Numbered from the stretch's first letter, positions 45,013-55,056 are shown. The stretch: DNA of 64,000 bases from CAZCCM01 sp964616165 (GCA_964616165.1 CAZTTS010000001.1:1-64000), one strand, 5' to 3'. Numbers and translations are program-made. Notes: generated by a model not told the origin, from the sequence alone.

Positions 45013-46107
45013 ATGGAAAAATATATAGAAATAGACAATCAAATACTCTCTAATAATGTTAAAAATATTGTAAGCAATACAGAATATGATTACTATATAG
45101 GTATAGTAAAAGCTAATGCATATGGTCATGGTTATGACATTGTTAATATTTTAATTGAAGCAGGAGTTAACTATTTAGCTGTAATATCTTTAGAAGAAGC
45201 AATTGAAGTTCGCAAAAGAAATAAAAATATTCCAATACTTGTTTTAAGCCCAATTGATTTAGAGGATATTGAGTTAATAAAAGAATATAATGTGACTTTA
45301 ACTGTAAGCAATATAGATTATTTTAAAGAATTAATTGAACTGGACAATGAAGGAATAAAAGTACATATTAAGATTGATACAGGGCTTAATAGATTAGGTT
45401 TTAAAAATAAAGATGAAATAGATTTTGTATATAATTACTTATTAAATAATGATAATTTGATTTTAGAAGGTCTATTTACTCACTTATCTTCTTCATATTA
45501 TCCTGATCAAAAATATTATGATCAAATAGAAGAATTTAAAGAATTAACTAGAGATATTGATTATAACAATATTCCTATTATCCATATTTTTAAATCAAAT
45601 CCAGTTTATTATTTAGACAAACTGCCTTTTTGTAATGCTGTAAGACTAGGAATTTTAATGTATGGAGTTATGCCAGAAGCAGAGAAAGTATTAAATGAAA
45701 CAGAAGAAAATTTTAATACAAATAGAATAGATGTAGAAACAGCTTTTAAGTTAATTAGCAAAGTAGTAGAAGTTAAAAAAGTAACAAAAGACTCATATGT
45801 TGGATATAATAACAAATATCAATTAGAAGAAGATGCATATATTGCGGTCGTTCCTGTAGGTTATAGTGATGGACTACATTTAACAAATGATGGAAACTAT
45901 GTTTTAATTAATGATAAAAAAGATAGAACTGTTGGCGGAGTTAATATGAATGCTATAACAATATTAGTTGACGAAACAGTTCATGTTGGAGATAAAGTTG
46001 TAATTATTGATAATATCTATGATTATATGAAACATAATAATATTGCACCTCAAATGGTATATGGTATGCTAGACAATAGTATTCCTAAAAAATATATAAA
46101 CATTTAA
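45013..46107 (+). CDS. alr: Alanine racemase
   Basis: 364 residues. The PLP Lys lies in VKANAYGHG (about residues 32-40), the phosphate-binding region and H-I-K-I-D-T-G-L-N-R-L-G-F follow, and the second catalytic Tyr lies in V-G-Y-N-N-K-Y before A-V-V-P-V-G-Y-S-D-G. It makes D-alanine for peptidoglycan. Ser or Thr racemisation is possible in this fold but less likely. AAAGGAG lies 6 nt before the ATG. It is followed after 27 nt by arcC. Confidence 0.9.
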   Translation: MEKYIEIDNQILSNNVKNIVSNTEYDYYIGIVKANAYGHGYDIVNILIEAGVNYLAVISLEEAIEVRKRNKNIPILVLSPIDLEDIELIKEYNVTLTVSNIDYFKELIELDNEGIKVHIKIDTGLNRLGFKNKDEIDFVYNYLLNNDNLILEGLFTHLSSSYYPDQKYYDQIEEFKELTRDIDYNNIPIIHIFKSNPVYYLDKLPFCNAVRLGILMYGVMPEAEKVLNETEENFNTNRIDVETAFKLISKVVEVKKVTKDSYVGYNNKYQLEEDAYIAVVPVGYSDGLHLTNDGNYVLINDKKDRTVGGVNMNAITILVDETVHVGDKVVIIDNIYDYMKHNNIAPQMVYGMLDNSIPKKYINI

Positions 46108-46134
46108 CTTATTTAAAAGAGAAAGAGAGAAAGA

Positions 46135-47067
46135 ATGAACAAAAAAATAGTAATAGCTTTAGGTGGGAATGCCTTAGGGAATAACCCTATAGAGCAATTG
46201 GAGCTTGTAAAACAAACTTCGAAAAGTTTAGCTGATCTTGTTGAATTAGGCAATGAAATTATTATTGCTCATGGAAATGGTCCTCAAGTAGGAATGATTA
46301 ATATGGCATTTGAATATGCAAATGAAAATATAGATATACCGAGTATGCCTTTCCCAGAATGTGGAGCAATGAGTCAAGGATATATTGGATATCATCTACA
46401 ACAAGCAATAGCTAATGAACTTATGCAAAGAAAAATAAACAAAAACTGTGTTACACTAGTGACTCAAGTTATTGTTGAAGAAGAAGACCAAGCTTTTTTA
46501 AATCCCACAAAACCAATAGGATCTTTTTATACAAAAGACGAAGCCGAACAAAAAGAAAAAGAAACAGGATATAAATATGTGGAAGATTCAGGAAGGGGAT
46601 ATAGACGAGTAGTAGCTTCACCAAAACCTATGGGAATTGTAGAAATTGAAAGTGTAAAACAATTAAGTAAGGATTCTGTAGTTATAACAATAGGTGGTGG
46701 AGGAATACCAGTAATTAAAACTGAAAAAGGTTATGAAGGAATACCTGCTGTTATTGATAAAGACAAGACAAGTTCTAAGCTAGCTATTGATTTAGATGCT
46801 GATATTTTATTAATTTTAACAGCAGTTCCTAAGGTTTATTTAAATTATGGAACTGATAAAGAAAAGGCATTAGACACCATTACTTTAGATGAAGCAAATA
46901 AATATATTGAAGACAAAGAGTTTGGAGAAGGAAGTATGTTACCTAAAATAGAAGCATGTGTTGAATTTGTAGAAAAAACAAATGGAGTTGCTATTATAAC
47001 ATCATTAGATGCTGCAAAAGAAGCGTTAGAAGGTATATCAGGAACTAAAATAGTTGAGTCTTTATAA
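46135..47067 (+). CDS. arcC: Carbamate kinase
   Basis: 310 residues, the family length. Signatures: I-V-I-A-L-G-G-N-A-L at the N-terminus, H-G-N-G-P-Q-V-G, a Y-R-R-V-V-A-S-P-K-P region, and G-G-G-G-I-P-V near the middle. It makes ATP from carbamoyl phosphate, normally the last step of arginine deiminase or agmatine/purine fermentation pathways. No arcA or arcB is in the window. Its place behind alr is unusual. Confidence 0.93.
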   Translation: MNKKIVIALGGNALGNNPIEQLELVKQTSKSLADLVELGNEIIIAHGNGPQVGMINMAFEYANENIDIPSMPFPECGAMSQGYIGYHLQQAIANELMQRKINKNCVTLVTQVIVEEEDQAFLNPTKPIGSFYTKDEAEQKEKETGYKYVEDSGRGYRRVVASPKPMGIVEIESVKQLSKDSVVITIGGGGIPVIKTEKGYEGIPAVIDKDKTSSKLAIDLDADILLILTAVPKVYLNYGTDKEKALDTITLDEANKYIEDKEFGEGSMLPKIEACVEFVEKTNGVAIITSLDAAKEALEGISGTKIVESL

Positions 47068-47170
47068 TTTAAAATGTAAAAACATAAATAAACAATAAAG
47101 AAAATTAAACAAAAAAAGAATAAAAAATAATAAAAATAATAAAAAATAATAAAAAAGCAAAAAAACAAAA

Positions 47171-47200
47171 AAAGAAGATCAGAGTTTCCTGATCTTTTTT
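47171..47200. terminator. Bidirectional terminator between arcC and the NUDIX gene
   Basis: AAGATCAG / CTGATCTT (47175-47182, 47189-47196) with a 6-nt loop has TTTTTT on the plus strand and a T-rich run on the minus strand, so it can end both converging transcripts. Confidence 0.88.
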
Positions 47201-47219
47201 GGTGGTACAAATGAAGTAT

Positions 47220-47630
47220 TTAAAGAATATTTTTTAAATAGTCTACAACTTTATTAACTTCATTTAAATTATTAATTAATTTATATTCTGAATGCTCATC
47301 TTTTTGTAAGACAATATTGTTTTCTCCTTGGTTTTTTAATAAAACTCCCTTATATACTATTCTCTTAAATGTGATGTTTTTTTCCTTATCATAATTACTG
47401 TCTTGATGTAATATTTCTTTTACTTTAATGTCTAAATTTACTTCTTCTTTTGTTTCTCTAATTGCTGCTTCTTCAGGAGTTTCTATTTCTTCAACCATAC
47501 CTCCAGGTATATCCCAATATTCTGGAAACATATTAGGCTTTCCTCTTTTTATGGCAGTTCTTTTTATAACAAGATATTTATTATTAATTTTTATTAAAGC
47601 ATGAGCAATATATTTTATATTTGTATCCAT
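47220..47630 (-). CDS. NUDIX hydrolase
   Basis: 136 residues. The NUDIX box is complete (G-G-M-V-E-E-I-E-T-P-E-E-A-A-I-R-E-T-K-E-E, about residues 40-60). Before it, W-D-I-P is the usual strand. The substrate (oxidised nucleotide, ADP-ribose or other) cannot be assigned. It converges with arcC and has the divergent CotH gene behind its start. Confidence 0.88.
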   Translation of the reverse strand: MDTNIKYIAHALIKINNKYLVIKRTAIKRGKPNMFPEYWDIPGGMVEEIETPEEAAIRETKEEVNLDIKVKEILHQDSNYDKEKNITFKRIVYKGVLLKNQGENNIVLQKDEHSEYKLINNLNEVNKVVDYLKNIL

Positions 47631-47688
47631 TATTATCTCCTAGCCTTGTTTTATATCATAAATAAAGATTTTGCAAGAATTATTGTAG

Positions 47689-47715
47689 TTGAAAGTAACG
47701 AAAAATTGTTATAAT
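47689..47715 (+). promoter_or_regulatory. Promoter of the CotH-like gene
   Basis: TTGAAA (47689-47694), a 15-nt spacer and TATAAT (47710-47715) with TG one base before it. The extended -10 compensates for the short spacer. Confidence 0.55.
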
Positions 47716-47738
47716 ATTAAACTATAAAGGAGATCAAA

Positions 47739-49667
47739 ATGCTAGTTTTAAGTTTAGTTTTTATATTAATTTCACCTATTTTTGCTTCTTGGTTATCTAG
47801 CGACAAAAAGAAATTAAACATAAAAAAAATAGTTAAAAATGCAGCAATAATATTTGGTGCAATCACTGTTTTTATTAATATAATGATTTTGCAATTTGGG
47901 GGGATATCTAATTATCAGTTTAATGCTGATTTTTTAGTAAAATATGCAATATTAAGCCTTATAACATCAATTATAGTGGCATTTATTCCAAAGTTTGTAA
48001 AAAAACACATAATTGTTGAAAAGAGAAAAGAGAAGAAGAAAAGTAAAATATACAAGACATTAATAATATCATCAATTCTTTTATACCTTCTTTTTGCAAT
48101 TTTCATAATTCTTAACATAAAACTTAATAAAATAAATAGGAATATTTATTCTTTTAAGCTTTTCTTTTTAAATTTAAAGAATATTTCTAATGAATATTAT
48201 TGGATCCTTTTATTCCAATGGATATTAGGAATTACAGCTTTTAGCACAATCTTTTTAACTAAAAGTTTTTCTAAATATGAAGTTAAATTTAAAACAAAAA
48301 GGAAACATTATGATATAGAAAAGGGAATTGTTAAAATAGCTCGAATTTTACCTGTAATATTATTTTTAGCATTATCACTAGCTTTAGGGATAAACACATT
48401 TTTATATAAGCAGACTGTAGAAGATCAAGTAATTGTATTAGAAGAGCCCAATAAAGCAATTAATTTTAAAATACATACTCTAGGACTAATGCTTCCTAAT
48501 AAGAAGAGTGAAGGTAAACTTCCGGTTATTATATCAATACAGTCGAAATCTAAAATAGCTACAGTGTTTGGACAAATAGCTGTACAAGGTACTGGAAGCG
48601 AGAGATATCCTAAGAAAAATTGGTCGTTATATTTTTATGAAGATTTTGAAATGACAAAACCTTTAAAATTAAAAATTGGAGATTCTATTGCAAGTAATAA
48701 GTGGGTTGCTAAAGCAGAATGGATTGATGTAACATTATTAAGAGATCCTTTATCATATAATTTATGGGGAGAAATAGTTGAAAGCAGAGATGAAGAACCA
48801 AAAAACGAAATACAAAAAGCTTTAAAAGAGGATGAAATAAATGAAGAAGCTAGAGGTTATCCTTTAACTCATCCTATAAGGATTGATATTGATGGTCAAT
48901 TTTATGGAGTTTCTATTTTAACTCTAAGCCATGATCCAAATAATTATAATGTAAATAAAGAAAATGATAAACATCTGTACTTTGAATTCGATGCACGCTA
49001 CAATGAAGAAAATGTAGGGTCTTGGAAAAGTTTTACTAGTAGACTTATAGGATCATGCTTAGACTTTAATGTTCCTGATGAAGAAGATGTTTGTGACTTA
49101 GCTAAAGAACAAATAGATTTAGTAGGAGAATTAATAAACAGTCCTTTAGCTGACTTTAAAAAGAATTTTGATAAATATTTAGATAGAAGCAATATTATTG
49201 ATATGTTTCTATTTTATGAAATGATTTTTGATCACGATGCAATGTCATATGACACAATTGTAGTAACATATGATTTAGACAAGTGGTTCTTTTTACCTTG
49301 GGATAAAGACTCTACTTTTGGAATGAGATTTGATGATGGATTATATGAAAATTCAGAAAACAGAATTTTATTTGATGCAGTAAAAGAAGAAAGAAATCAA
49401 ATTCTTTGGCATAAAACATATAATGCCTTTAAAAGCGAAATAGAAAATAGATATAAAGATTTAAGAGATAAAGGAGTTTTTACAGTAGACAATATTGATA
49501 AACAAATAGATATAATTTACTCTAAAATTCCTAAATTTTTATTAAAAAGAGAAGAAATAAAATGGTCTGGCAGAGCATCAATAGGTCAAACAGACAGATA
49601 TCAAATTATAGATTGGTTTGGTAAAAAACTTCAGACTTTAGACGAATACTTTAATTATAAGAAATAG
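47739..49667 (+). CDS. CotH-like protein with six-helix membrane anchor
   Basis: 642 residues. The first 230 residues contain six hydrophobic segments (about 2-20, 31-54, 66-86, 105-128, 150-172, 204-225). The remainder, predicted outside the cell, is a CotH-kinase-like domain: K-K-N-W-S-L-Y-F, L-R-D-P-L-S-Y-N-L-W, H-P-I-R-I-D-I-D-G-Q-F-Y-G-V, D-R-S-N-I-I-D-M-F-L-F-Y-E, and the catalytic-type W-F-F-L-P-W-D-K-D-S-T-F-G. CotH is an atypical protein kinase of the spore coat. Homologues outside spores are widespread and of unclear role. A polytopic membrane anchor fused to it is unusual. It may act with the polysaccharide deacetylase gene that follows. Confidence 0.8.
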   Translation: MLVLSLVFILISPIFASWLSSDKKKLNIKKIVKNAAIIFGAITVFINIMILQFGGISNYQFNADFLVKYAILSLITSIIVAFIPKFVKKHIIVEKRKEKKKSKIYKTLIISSILLYLLFAIFIILNIKLNKINRNIYSFKLFFLNLKNISNEYYWILLFQWILGITAFSTIFLTKSFSKYEVKFKTKRKHYDIEKGIVKIARILPVILFLALSLALGINTFLYKQTVEDQVIVLEEPNKAINFKIHTLGLMLPNKKSEGKLPVIISIQSKSKIATVFGQIAVQGTGSERYPKKNWSLYFYEDFEMTKPLKLKIGDSIASNKWVAKAEWIDVTLLRDPLSYNLWGEIVESRDEEPKNEIQKALKEDEINEEARGYPLTHPIRIDIDGQFYGVSILTLSHDPNNYNVNKENDKHLYFEFDARYNEENVGSWKSFTSRLIGSCLDFNVPDEEDVCDLAKEQIDLVGELINSPLADFKKNFDKYLDRSNIIDMFLFYEMIFDHDAMSYDTIVVTYDLDKWFFLPWDKDSTFGMRFDDGLYENSENRILFDAVKEERNQILWHKTYNAFKSEIENRYKDLRDKGVFTVDNIDKQIDIIYSKIPKFLLKREEIKWSGRASIGQTDRYQIIDWFGKKLQTLDEYFNYKK

Positions 49668-49730
49668 CAAATAAAACAATTAAAATAAAAAAAACAGATA
49701 ATTTAAATAAAAAATCTTGGAGAAAACTTG

Positions 49731-50750
49731 ATGTTTAAAAACATATATGTGAATAAAAAAAGAACAAAAAAAGATTATATTATTTATACTACTATAGCTA
49801 TATCAATTATAGTTATAGTATTTTCTATGGTTTTTAGCATTATATTATTACAAAAGCATACTATTAATATGCGAGCCATAAGAGAACGAGAAGAACATTT
49901 GAAAAAAATGGCTGAATTAAAATATTTAGAAGAAGAAAGACAAAGGAAAGAGAAAGAAGAAAAGATAGCAAGAGAGTTAGAAGAGGATGCTAAACTGCAA
50001 CTACTAAGTACAGCACAAAAAGAAAGAGGAGATTTTAAATATAATACTAATGTACAAGAAGAGCTTGATAAAATATTTTATTCAGACCAGAAAGAAGTAT
50101 ATTTAACTTTTGATGATGGTCCTTCTAAACATACAAATAAATTATTAGATGTTTTGAAAGCAGCAGATGTTAAAGCTACATTCTTTATTCTTGGTACTAA
50201 TATTAAAGGAAGAGAAGCAGAAGTAAGAAGAATATATAATGAAGGACACACTATAGCAAATCATAGTTTTTCACATAAATATGCTAGTATATATAAAAAT
50301 CCGGAAGCAACTTTTAAAGAATATAATAAAACAGAAAAGGAATTAAAGAAGATTTTAGGTGAAGATTTTAATAGTAATCTTTTTAGATTTCCAGGTGGCT
50401 CTGTTGGCGGAGAATATGAAAAACAAAAAAAACAAAGCAGAGAATATTTTAAAAAACAAAAAGTTGCTTTTATTGATTGGAATGCATTAACTGATGACTC
50501 AGTAGGAGCAGAAACAAATAAAAAACAGTTAGAAGTATTTAACAAAACAAGAAAGGGTAAGAATGCTTTAGTTGTTTTACAACATGATTCATATACTAGT
50601 GATAAAACTGCAGGAACAGTAAAATTAATTATAGAACAATTAAAAAAAGAAAAATATGTGTTTAAAAACTTTAATGATATTTTAGTAAAAGAAGAAATAA
50701 AAAAAGAAGTAGAAGAAATAAAAAATAATACAACAATGCAAGAAACTTAA
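49731..50750 (+). CDS. Membrane-anchored polysaccharide deacetylase (NodB domain)
   Basis: 339 residues from the ATG at 49731 (GGAG 8 nt upstream). One transmembrane helix (about residues 17-40) is followed by a Glu/Lys/Arg coiled coil (about 45-85), then the NodB domain with V-Y-L-T-F-D-D-G-P-S-K-H-T (catalytic Asp and metal Asp), N-H-S-F-S-H (H-x3-H metal site), F-R-F-P-G-G-S, and a late L-Q-H-D. All active-site motifs are present, so it should be an active deacetylase of peptidoglycan or surface polysaccharide (PgdA-like). A short Lys/Glu tail ends the protein. Confidence 0.9.
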   Translation: MFKNIYVNKKRTKKDYIIYTTIAISIIVIVFSMVFSIILLQKHTINMRAIREREEHLKKMAELKYLEEERQRKEKEEKIARELEEDAKLQLLSTAQKERGDFKYNTNVQEELDKIFYSDQKEVYLTFDDGPSKHTNKLLDVLKAADVKATFFILGTNIKGREAEVRRIYNEGHTIANHSFSHKYASIYKNPEATFKEYNKTEKELKKILGEDFNSNLFRFPGGSVGGEYEKQKKQSREYFKKQKVAFIDWNALTDDSVGAETNKKQLEVFNKTRKGKNALVVLQHDSYTSDKTAGTVKLIIEQLKKEKYVFKNFNDILVKEEIKKEVEEIKNNTTMQET

Positions 50751-50775
50751 TTATAAAGCATAGGAGCTAATAATT

Positions 50776-51942
50776 ATGAAAAAAGAAAACTTTAATCAAA
50801 AAAGAGCAGCCTCAGAGTTTAGGAACAGATGGAAAGATAGAGGTTATGAAAAAGGAGAAGCTCAACCTTTTTGGTTGGACTTATTACAAAATGTGCTGGA
50901 AGTAGAAAATCCAGTAGACTTTATCAAGTTTGAAGATCAAGTTCTTATGGATAGCTCAACAGGTTTTATGGATGGATATATTTCTTCAACTAAAGTTTTA
51001 GTAGAACAAAAAGGTGTTAATGTAGATTTAAGAAAGAATATTAGACAATCAGATGGGAGCTTTAAAACTCCATTTCAACAAGCTAAAAATTATATAGCTA
51101 ATCTACCGTACTATAAACATCCGAGATGGGTAGTTACTTGTAATTTTAAATCTTTTCTAATATACGACATGAATAAGCCACATGAAGAACCAAAAGAAAT
51201 TCTTTTAGAAAACTTAGACAAAGAATACTATAGATTACAATTTATAGTAGATGAAACGAATGAAAATATAAAACCAGAAGTAGAAGTTTCTATTCAAGCA
51301 GGAGAATTAGTTGGAGTATTATATGATTTGTTTTATGAACAATATGTTGATAAAACGGATCCTGATAGTTTAAAAAGTTTAAATAAATTATGTGTAAGAC
51401 TAGTTTTTTGTTTATATGCAGAAGATGCAGACTTATTTGGTAAAAAAGGAGCTTTTCATGATTACTTAACAAAATTTGATGTAACAACAATGAGAAGAGC
51501 TTTAATAGATTTGTTTAAAGTATTAAATACTGAAGAAGATAAAAGAGATCCATACCTAGATGAAGATTTAGCTCAATTTCCATATGTAAATGGTGGATTA
51601 TTTGAAGATGATGATATTGAAATTCCTAACTTTACTGAAGAAATAAGAGAAACACTTCTGAAAAGAGCATCAGACAATTTTAATTGGTCAGAAATTAGCC
51701 CAACTATTTTTGGAGCAGTTTTTGAATCAACATTAAATCCAGAAACGAGAAGGTCAGGAGGAATGCACTATACCTCTGTTGAAAATATTCACAAGGTAAT
51801 TTATCCATTGTTTTTGAATGATTTAAACGATGAATTTGAAGAAATAAAAAAATTAAAGCAGAAGAAAACTAGAAATGAAAGATTAGAAGAATTTCAAACT
51901 AAATTAGGAAAACTTACTTTTTTAGAAATGACATTTGCTTAA
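50776..51942 (+). pseudogene. Type IIL (MmeI/YeeA-like) restriction-methylation enzyme, 5' half
   Basis: 388 codons with its own ribosome binding site. The endonuclease motif is intact: D-G-Y-I-S-S-T-K-V-L-V-E-Q-K (D-x9-E-x-K, about residues 60-75), followed by the helical spacer and the target region up to M-H-Y-T-S-V and L-G-K-L-T-F-L. In intact relatives the next residues are D-P-A-C-G-S-G-N-F (SAM-binding motif I). Here the frame instead reads E-M-T-F-A and stops. The missing half is found 5 kb away (56938-58559), in the same frame after removal of the insertion. The product may still be made, but without methyltransferase it is unlikely to work. Confidence 0.85.
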
Positions 51943-52263
51943 TTGATACAATAAAACTATTTAAGAATGCCATGAAATCAAAGGAATTTAAAGGTGGATA
52001 AATTTAAGAGCTATTAAAATAATAGTAAATAGACCTCAAAACTGAGATGAGGGTCTTTTTTATTTTATAGGGGTGTGTAGTTTTTAAGGTAGGGTGTCAA
52101 GAAATTTTAAGGGGGTATCTATTTGATGAAGTAGACTAACAATGATATTATGGAGTATAGTTAAGAGGTTAATTAAATAAATAGAATAAATACCTATAAA
52201 AAATATAAATATTTAAATTAAGTAAAAAAGAATAATAATAAATAATAAAGGAGGCAATATAGA
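51943..52263 (+). other. Left end of the insertion, 321 bp without a gene
   Basis: It begins with the inverted repeat TTGATACAATAAAACTATT (51943-51961). A short open stretch (about 26 codons, ending with a stop near 52002) has no start and no recognised product. A terminator follows at 52031-52062. The rest up to the methyltransferase ribosome binding site (AAAGGAGG) is AT-rich; no strong promoter was found. Confidence 0.5.
52031..52062 (+). terminator. Terminator behind the truncated type IIL gene
   Basis: AGACC / GGTCT (52031-52035, 52052-52056), continued by TCA / TGA with one bulged base, is followed by TTTTTT. Confidence 0.7.
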
Positions 52264-53250
52264 ATGAATGTAATTAGTTTATTTTCAGGGGCTGGTGGAT
52301 TAGACTTAGGATTTAAAAAAGCAGGATTTAATATAATTCTTGCAAATGAATTTGATAAAACAATTTGGAAAACATATGAGAAAAATCATAATGTTAAGTT
52401 AGTAAGAGATGATATTCGTGATATACCATCTAATAAGTTTCCAGATTGTGATGGAATAATTGGAGGTCCACCTTGTCAATCATGGAGTGAAGCGGGTTCT
52501 TTAAAAGGGATAAATGATCCACGTGGGCAACTTTTTTATGAATATATACGTGTATTAAAAGACAAAAAGCCAAAGTTTTTTGTTGCAGAGAATGTAAAAG
52601 GAATGCTATCTAAAAGGCATACAAGTGCAGTAGAAAACATTATTTTACAATTTCAAGAAGCTGGATATGATGTTTTTATTCATTTATTAAATGCAAGTGA
52701 TTATGGTATCCCACAAGATAGACAAAGAGTTTTTTATGTAGGTTTTAGAAAAGATTTAAAAATTAAATTTGATACACCACCTAGACCTTATGATTTTAAA
52801 TTAACATTTAAAGATGCAATTTATGATTTAAAAGATTCTGCAATACCAGCAAAAGAAAAAAACAAAACTAATGGAAAAGAATGTATAGTTTCTAATCATG
52901 AATATTTTATTGGGGATTTTTCTCCTATGTTTATGAGCAGGAATAGAGTTAGAACTTGGGAAGAACAAGCATTTACGGTTCAAGCTTCAGGGAGGCAGTG
53001 TCAATTACATCCTCAAGCACCAAAAATGCCAAAAGTTGGAAAAAACAAACATATTTTTAAACCAGGGGAAGAAAAATCATATAGAAGACTAACAGTTAGA
53101 GAATGTGCTAGAATTCAAGGATTTCCAGATGATTTTGAATTTTATTACGAGAATTTAAATGATGCATATAAGATGATTGGAAACGCTGTTCCTGTAAATT
53201 TAGCATATGAAATAGCAAAAAACATAAAAAAACTTTTAGAAAATAAATAA
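52264..53250 (+). CDS. DNA (cytosine-5)-methyltransferase, HaeIII-like (GGCC)
   Basis: 328 residues, all C5-methyltransferase motifs: motif I I-S-L-F-S-G-A-G-G-L-D-L-G-F, the catalytic G-G-P-P-C-Q-S-W-S (motif IV), motif VI F-F-V-A-E-N-V-K, motif VIII D-Y-G-I-P-Q-D-R-Q-R-V-F, and the late G-N-A-V-P-V-N-L-A. The target-recognition part, with M-F-M-S-R-N-R-V-R and Q-A-S-G-R-Q-C-Q-L-H, closely follows M.HaeIII as I remember it, which methylates the inner C of GGCC. Together with the next gene this gives a GGCC restriction-modification system. The strong ribosome binding site AAAGGAGG lies 9 nt upstream. Confidence 0.93.
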   Translation: MNVISLFSGAGGLDLGFKKAGFNIILANEFDKTIWKTYEKNHNVKLVRDDIRDIPSNKFPDCDGIIGGPPCQSWSEAGSLKGINDPRGQLFYEYIRVLKDKKPKFFVAENVKGMLSKRHTSAVENIILQFQEAGYDVFIHLLNASDYGIPQDRQRVFYVGFRKDLKIKFDTPPRPYDFKLTFKDAIYDLKDSAIPAKEKNKTNGKECIVSNHEYFIGDFSPMFMSRNRVRTWEEQAFTVQASGRQCQLHPQAPKMPKVGKNKHIFKPGEEKSYRRLTVRECARIQGFPDDFEFYYENLNDAYKMIGNAVPVNLAYEIAKNIKKLLENK

Positions 53251-53268
53251 TAATTATTAGGGGGAGTT

Positions 53269-54240
53269 ATGAGTAGTAAAAGTAATAATCAAGGGAGAGC
53301 TTATGAGTTTGCATTTTTAAACATTTTATACAAAAAAATATCAGAAGTAAGGTGTGCAGAAATAGAAAAAAATAGTAGTTATTTTGCCGCAGAAAAAGCT
53401 TGGGAAACGTTAACAAAATTGGATAAAGAAACATATAAGATTAGTGCTTTATCAGGAATCGAGACCATATTTGAATTAGAGCCTTTGATTTTGGATGATT
53501 GCAATGATAGTGTTTTGTTAAAAATTCAGGCTGATGACAAAGGAAAGGATGGTGATGTAAGGGATATTTTAATTATTAGAGAAAATATTCAGTGGGAGAT
53601 AGGTCTTAGTATAAAACACAATCATTTTGCCGTGAAACATAGCAGGTTATCTAAAAATTTAGATTTTGGTGAAAAATGGTATGGTATAAAATGCTCTGTT
53701 CAATATTGGAAAGATGTTAAACCAATTTTCAATTATTTAGAAAATAAAAAACAGGCAGGTGTCTATTGGCGAGAAATAATTAACAAAGCCGATAAAGTTT
53801 ACGTGCCTTTATTGAATGCATTTAAAAATGAAATAATCAGACAAAACGAATCATATAAAAATAAAATACCAGAATTAATTGTAGAGTATTTATTAGGCAA
53901 GTTTGATTTTTATAAAGTAATTGGAATTGATAGAGAAAGAAATACTCAAATTCAAAGTTATAATTTAAGAGGCACATTAAATAAACAGGGAAAAGTTGTA
54001 AAAAGAAGAATGGAAATACCAATATCAAAGCTTCCTACAAGAATTATATATTTAGATTTTAAACCTAATAGTAAGAATACTTTAGAGTTATATTTAGATA
54101 ATGGATGGCAGTTTAGTTTCAGAATACATAATGCATCAAGTAAGGTAGAGCCAAGCTTAAAGTTTGATATACAGCTTATAGGAATGCCTGCAACTATAAT
54201 AACTATAGATTGTAAATGGGATCAGATTATTTATAATTAA
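53269..54240 (+). CDS. Type II restriction endonuclease, HaeIII family (GGCC)
   Basis: 323 residues. The sequence follows the HaeIII endonuclease family throughout: N-N-Q-G-R-A-Y-E near the start, T-I-F-E-L-E-P-L, G-K-D-G-D-V-R-D-I-L-I-I-R, W-E-I-G-L-S-I-K-H-N-H-F-A-V-K-H-S-R-L-S-K, and D-N-G-W-Q-F-S-F-R-I-H-N-A-S near the end. The D..E-x-K pattern in the G-D-V-R-D to S-I-K-H region is the likely nuclease site. Cleavage at GGCC is inferred from the family and from the adjacent methyltransferase (19 nt upstream). The gene is full length and appears intact. Confidence 0.92.
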   Translation: MSSKSNNQGRAYEFAFLNILYKKISEVRCAEIEKNSSYFAAEKAWETLTKLDKETYKISALSGIETIFELEPLILDDCNDSVLLKIQADDKGKDGDVRDILIIRENIQWEIGLSIKHNHFAVKHSRLSKNLDFGEKWYGIKCSVQYWKDVKPIFNYLENKKQAGVYWREIINKADKVYVPLLNAFKNEIIRQNESYKNKIPELIVEYLLGKFDFYKVIGIDRERNTQIQSYNLRGTLNKQGKVVKRRMEIPISKLPTRIIYLDFKPNSKNTLELYLDNGWQFSFRIHNASSKVEPSLKFDIQLIGMPATIITIDCKWDQIIYN

Positions 54241-54285
54241 TAAGTAGAGATAATTTGAAATATATTTAAGATAAGAAAGAAAAGA

Positions 54286-55056
54286 ATGAATTTAAAAGAA
54301 TTTTATAATAATAGTATAACAAAAAAAGAATATCATTATAGATTTTATGAATTAATAAACTTTGACTATGGTCTTTATATAGATGATGATAGTTTATTTG
54401 AAATATATGATGAAGAAGAGGCAATAAAAAAATTTAAGGCATTATGCCAACCAGATGTGCATTTTAACTTTGAAAATAAGAGTTGGTTTTATTTGATAAC
54501 TTACTATTTAGATAAAAAAGGGTATATATTAAAAGAATTTCCTAGAATATTAGCTAGACCACCAGAAGATCCATTGGAATTTGTATATCATGAAATAAGA
54601 AATTATATTATATCTATAGGTAAAGATGATGATGGAATAGTAAGATATGCTGCAAGGCGAATATTTGTTTCAAACTTTACCTTTAAAAAAACGAGTAGCT
54701 ATCTAAATATAAAAGGTACACTAAAAGAAAAATTCATAGAAATTTCAACAAGAAAAGCTACATTTAATAATATGAGTATAGATGAAAAATTATCAGAAAT
54801 AACAAATTTAATAGAAAATTTATTAAAAACTGGTAAGAGATTTAAAGAACTGAATTATTCAAAGCTATGTTTTGAGTATATAACAAATGAAAAAGTAAAA
54901 AAATACAGGCAGCAAATGCAATGTTTTAGACATGCTTCAAAAGAAGCGATAGAAGAAAGAAAATTATATTCTAAAAGTCAGAAGGAATTTTTAATAGATT
55001 ATGGAATAATAATAATAAATTCAATTGATTTATTGTTAAAAGAGGAATTTAAATAA
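54286..55056 (+). CDS. Unrecognised protein behind the HaeIII-like restriction pair
   Basis: 256 residues, no membrane segment. I do not recognise the family. It is rich in aromatic residues in the first 80 positions (Y-H-Y-R-F-Y-E-L-I), has a helical middle, and ends in a Lys/Arg/Gln-rich helical region with K-Y-R-Q-Q-M-Q-C-F-R-H-A-S and an end I-I-I-N-S-I-D-L-L-L. It is transcribed in the same direction 45 nt behind the endonuclease. The ribosome binding site is weak. It may be a third, accessory or defence gene carried by the same module. The hairpin repeat starts 2 nt after its stop. Confidence 0.6.
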   Translation: MNLKEFYNNSITKKEYHYRFYELINFDYGLYIDDDSLFEIYDEEEAIKKFKALCQPDVHFNFENKSWFYLITYYLDKKGYILKEFPRILARPPEDPLEFVYHEIRNYIISIGKDDDGIVRYAARRIFVSNFTFKKTSSYLNIKGTLKEKFIEISTRKATFNNMSIDEKLSEITNLIENLLKTGKRFKELNYSKLCFEYITNEKVKKYRQQMQCFRHASKEAIEERKLYSKSQKEFLIDYGIIIINSIDLLLKEEFK

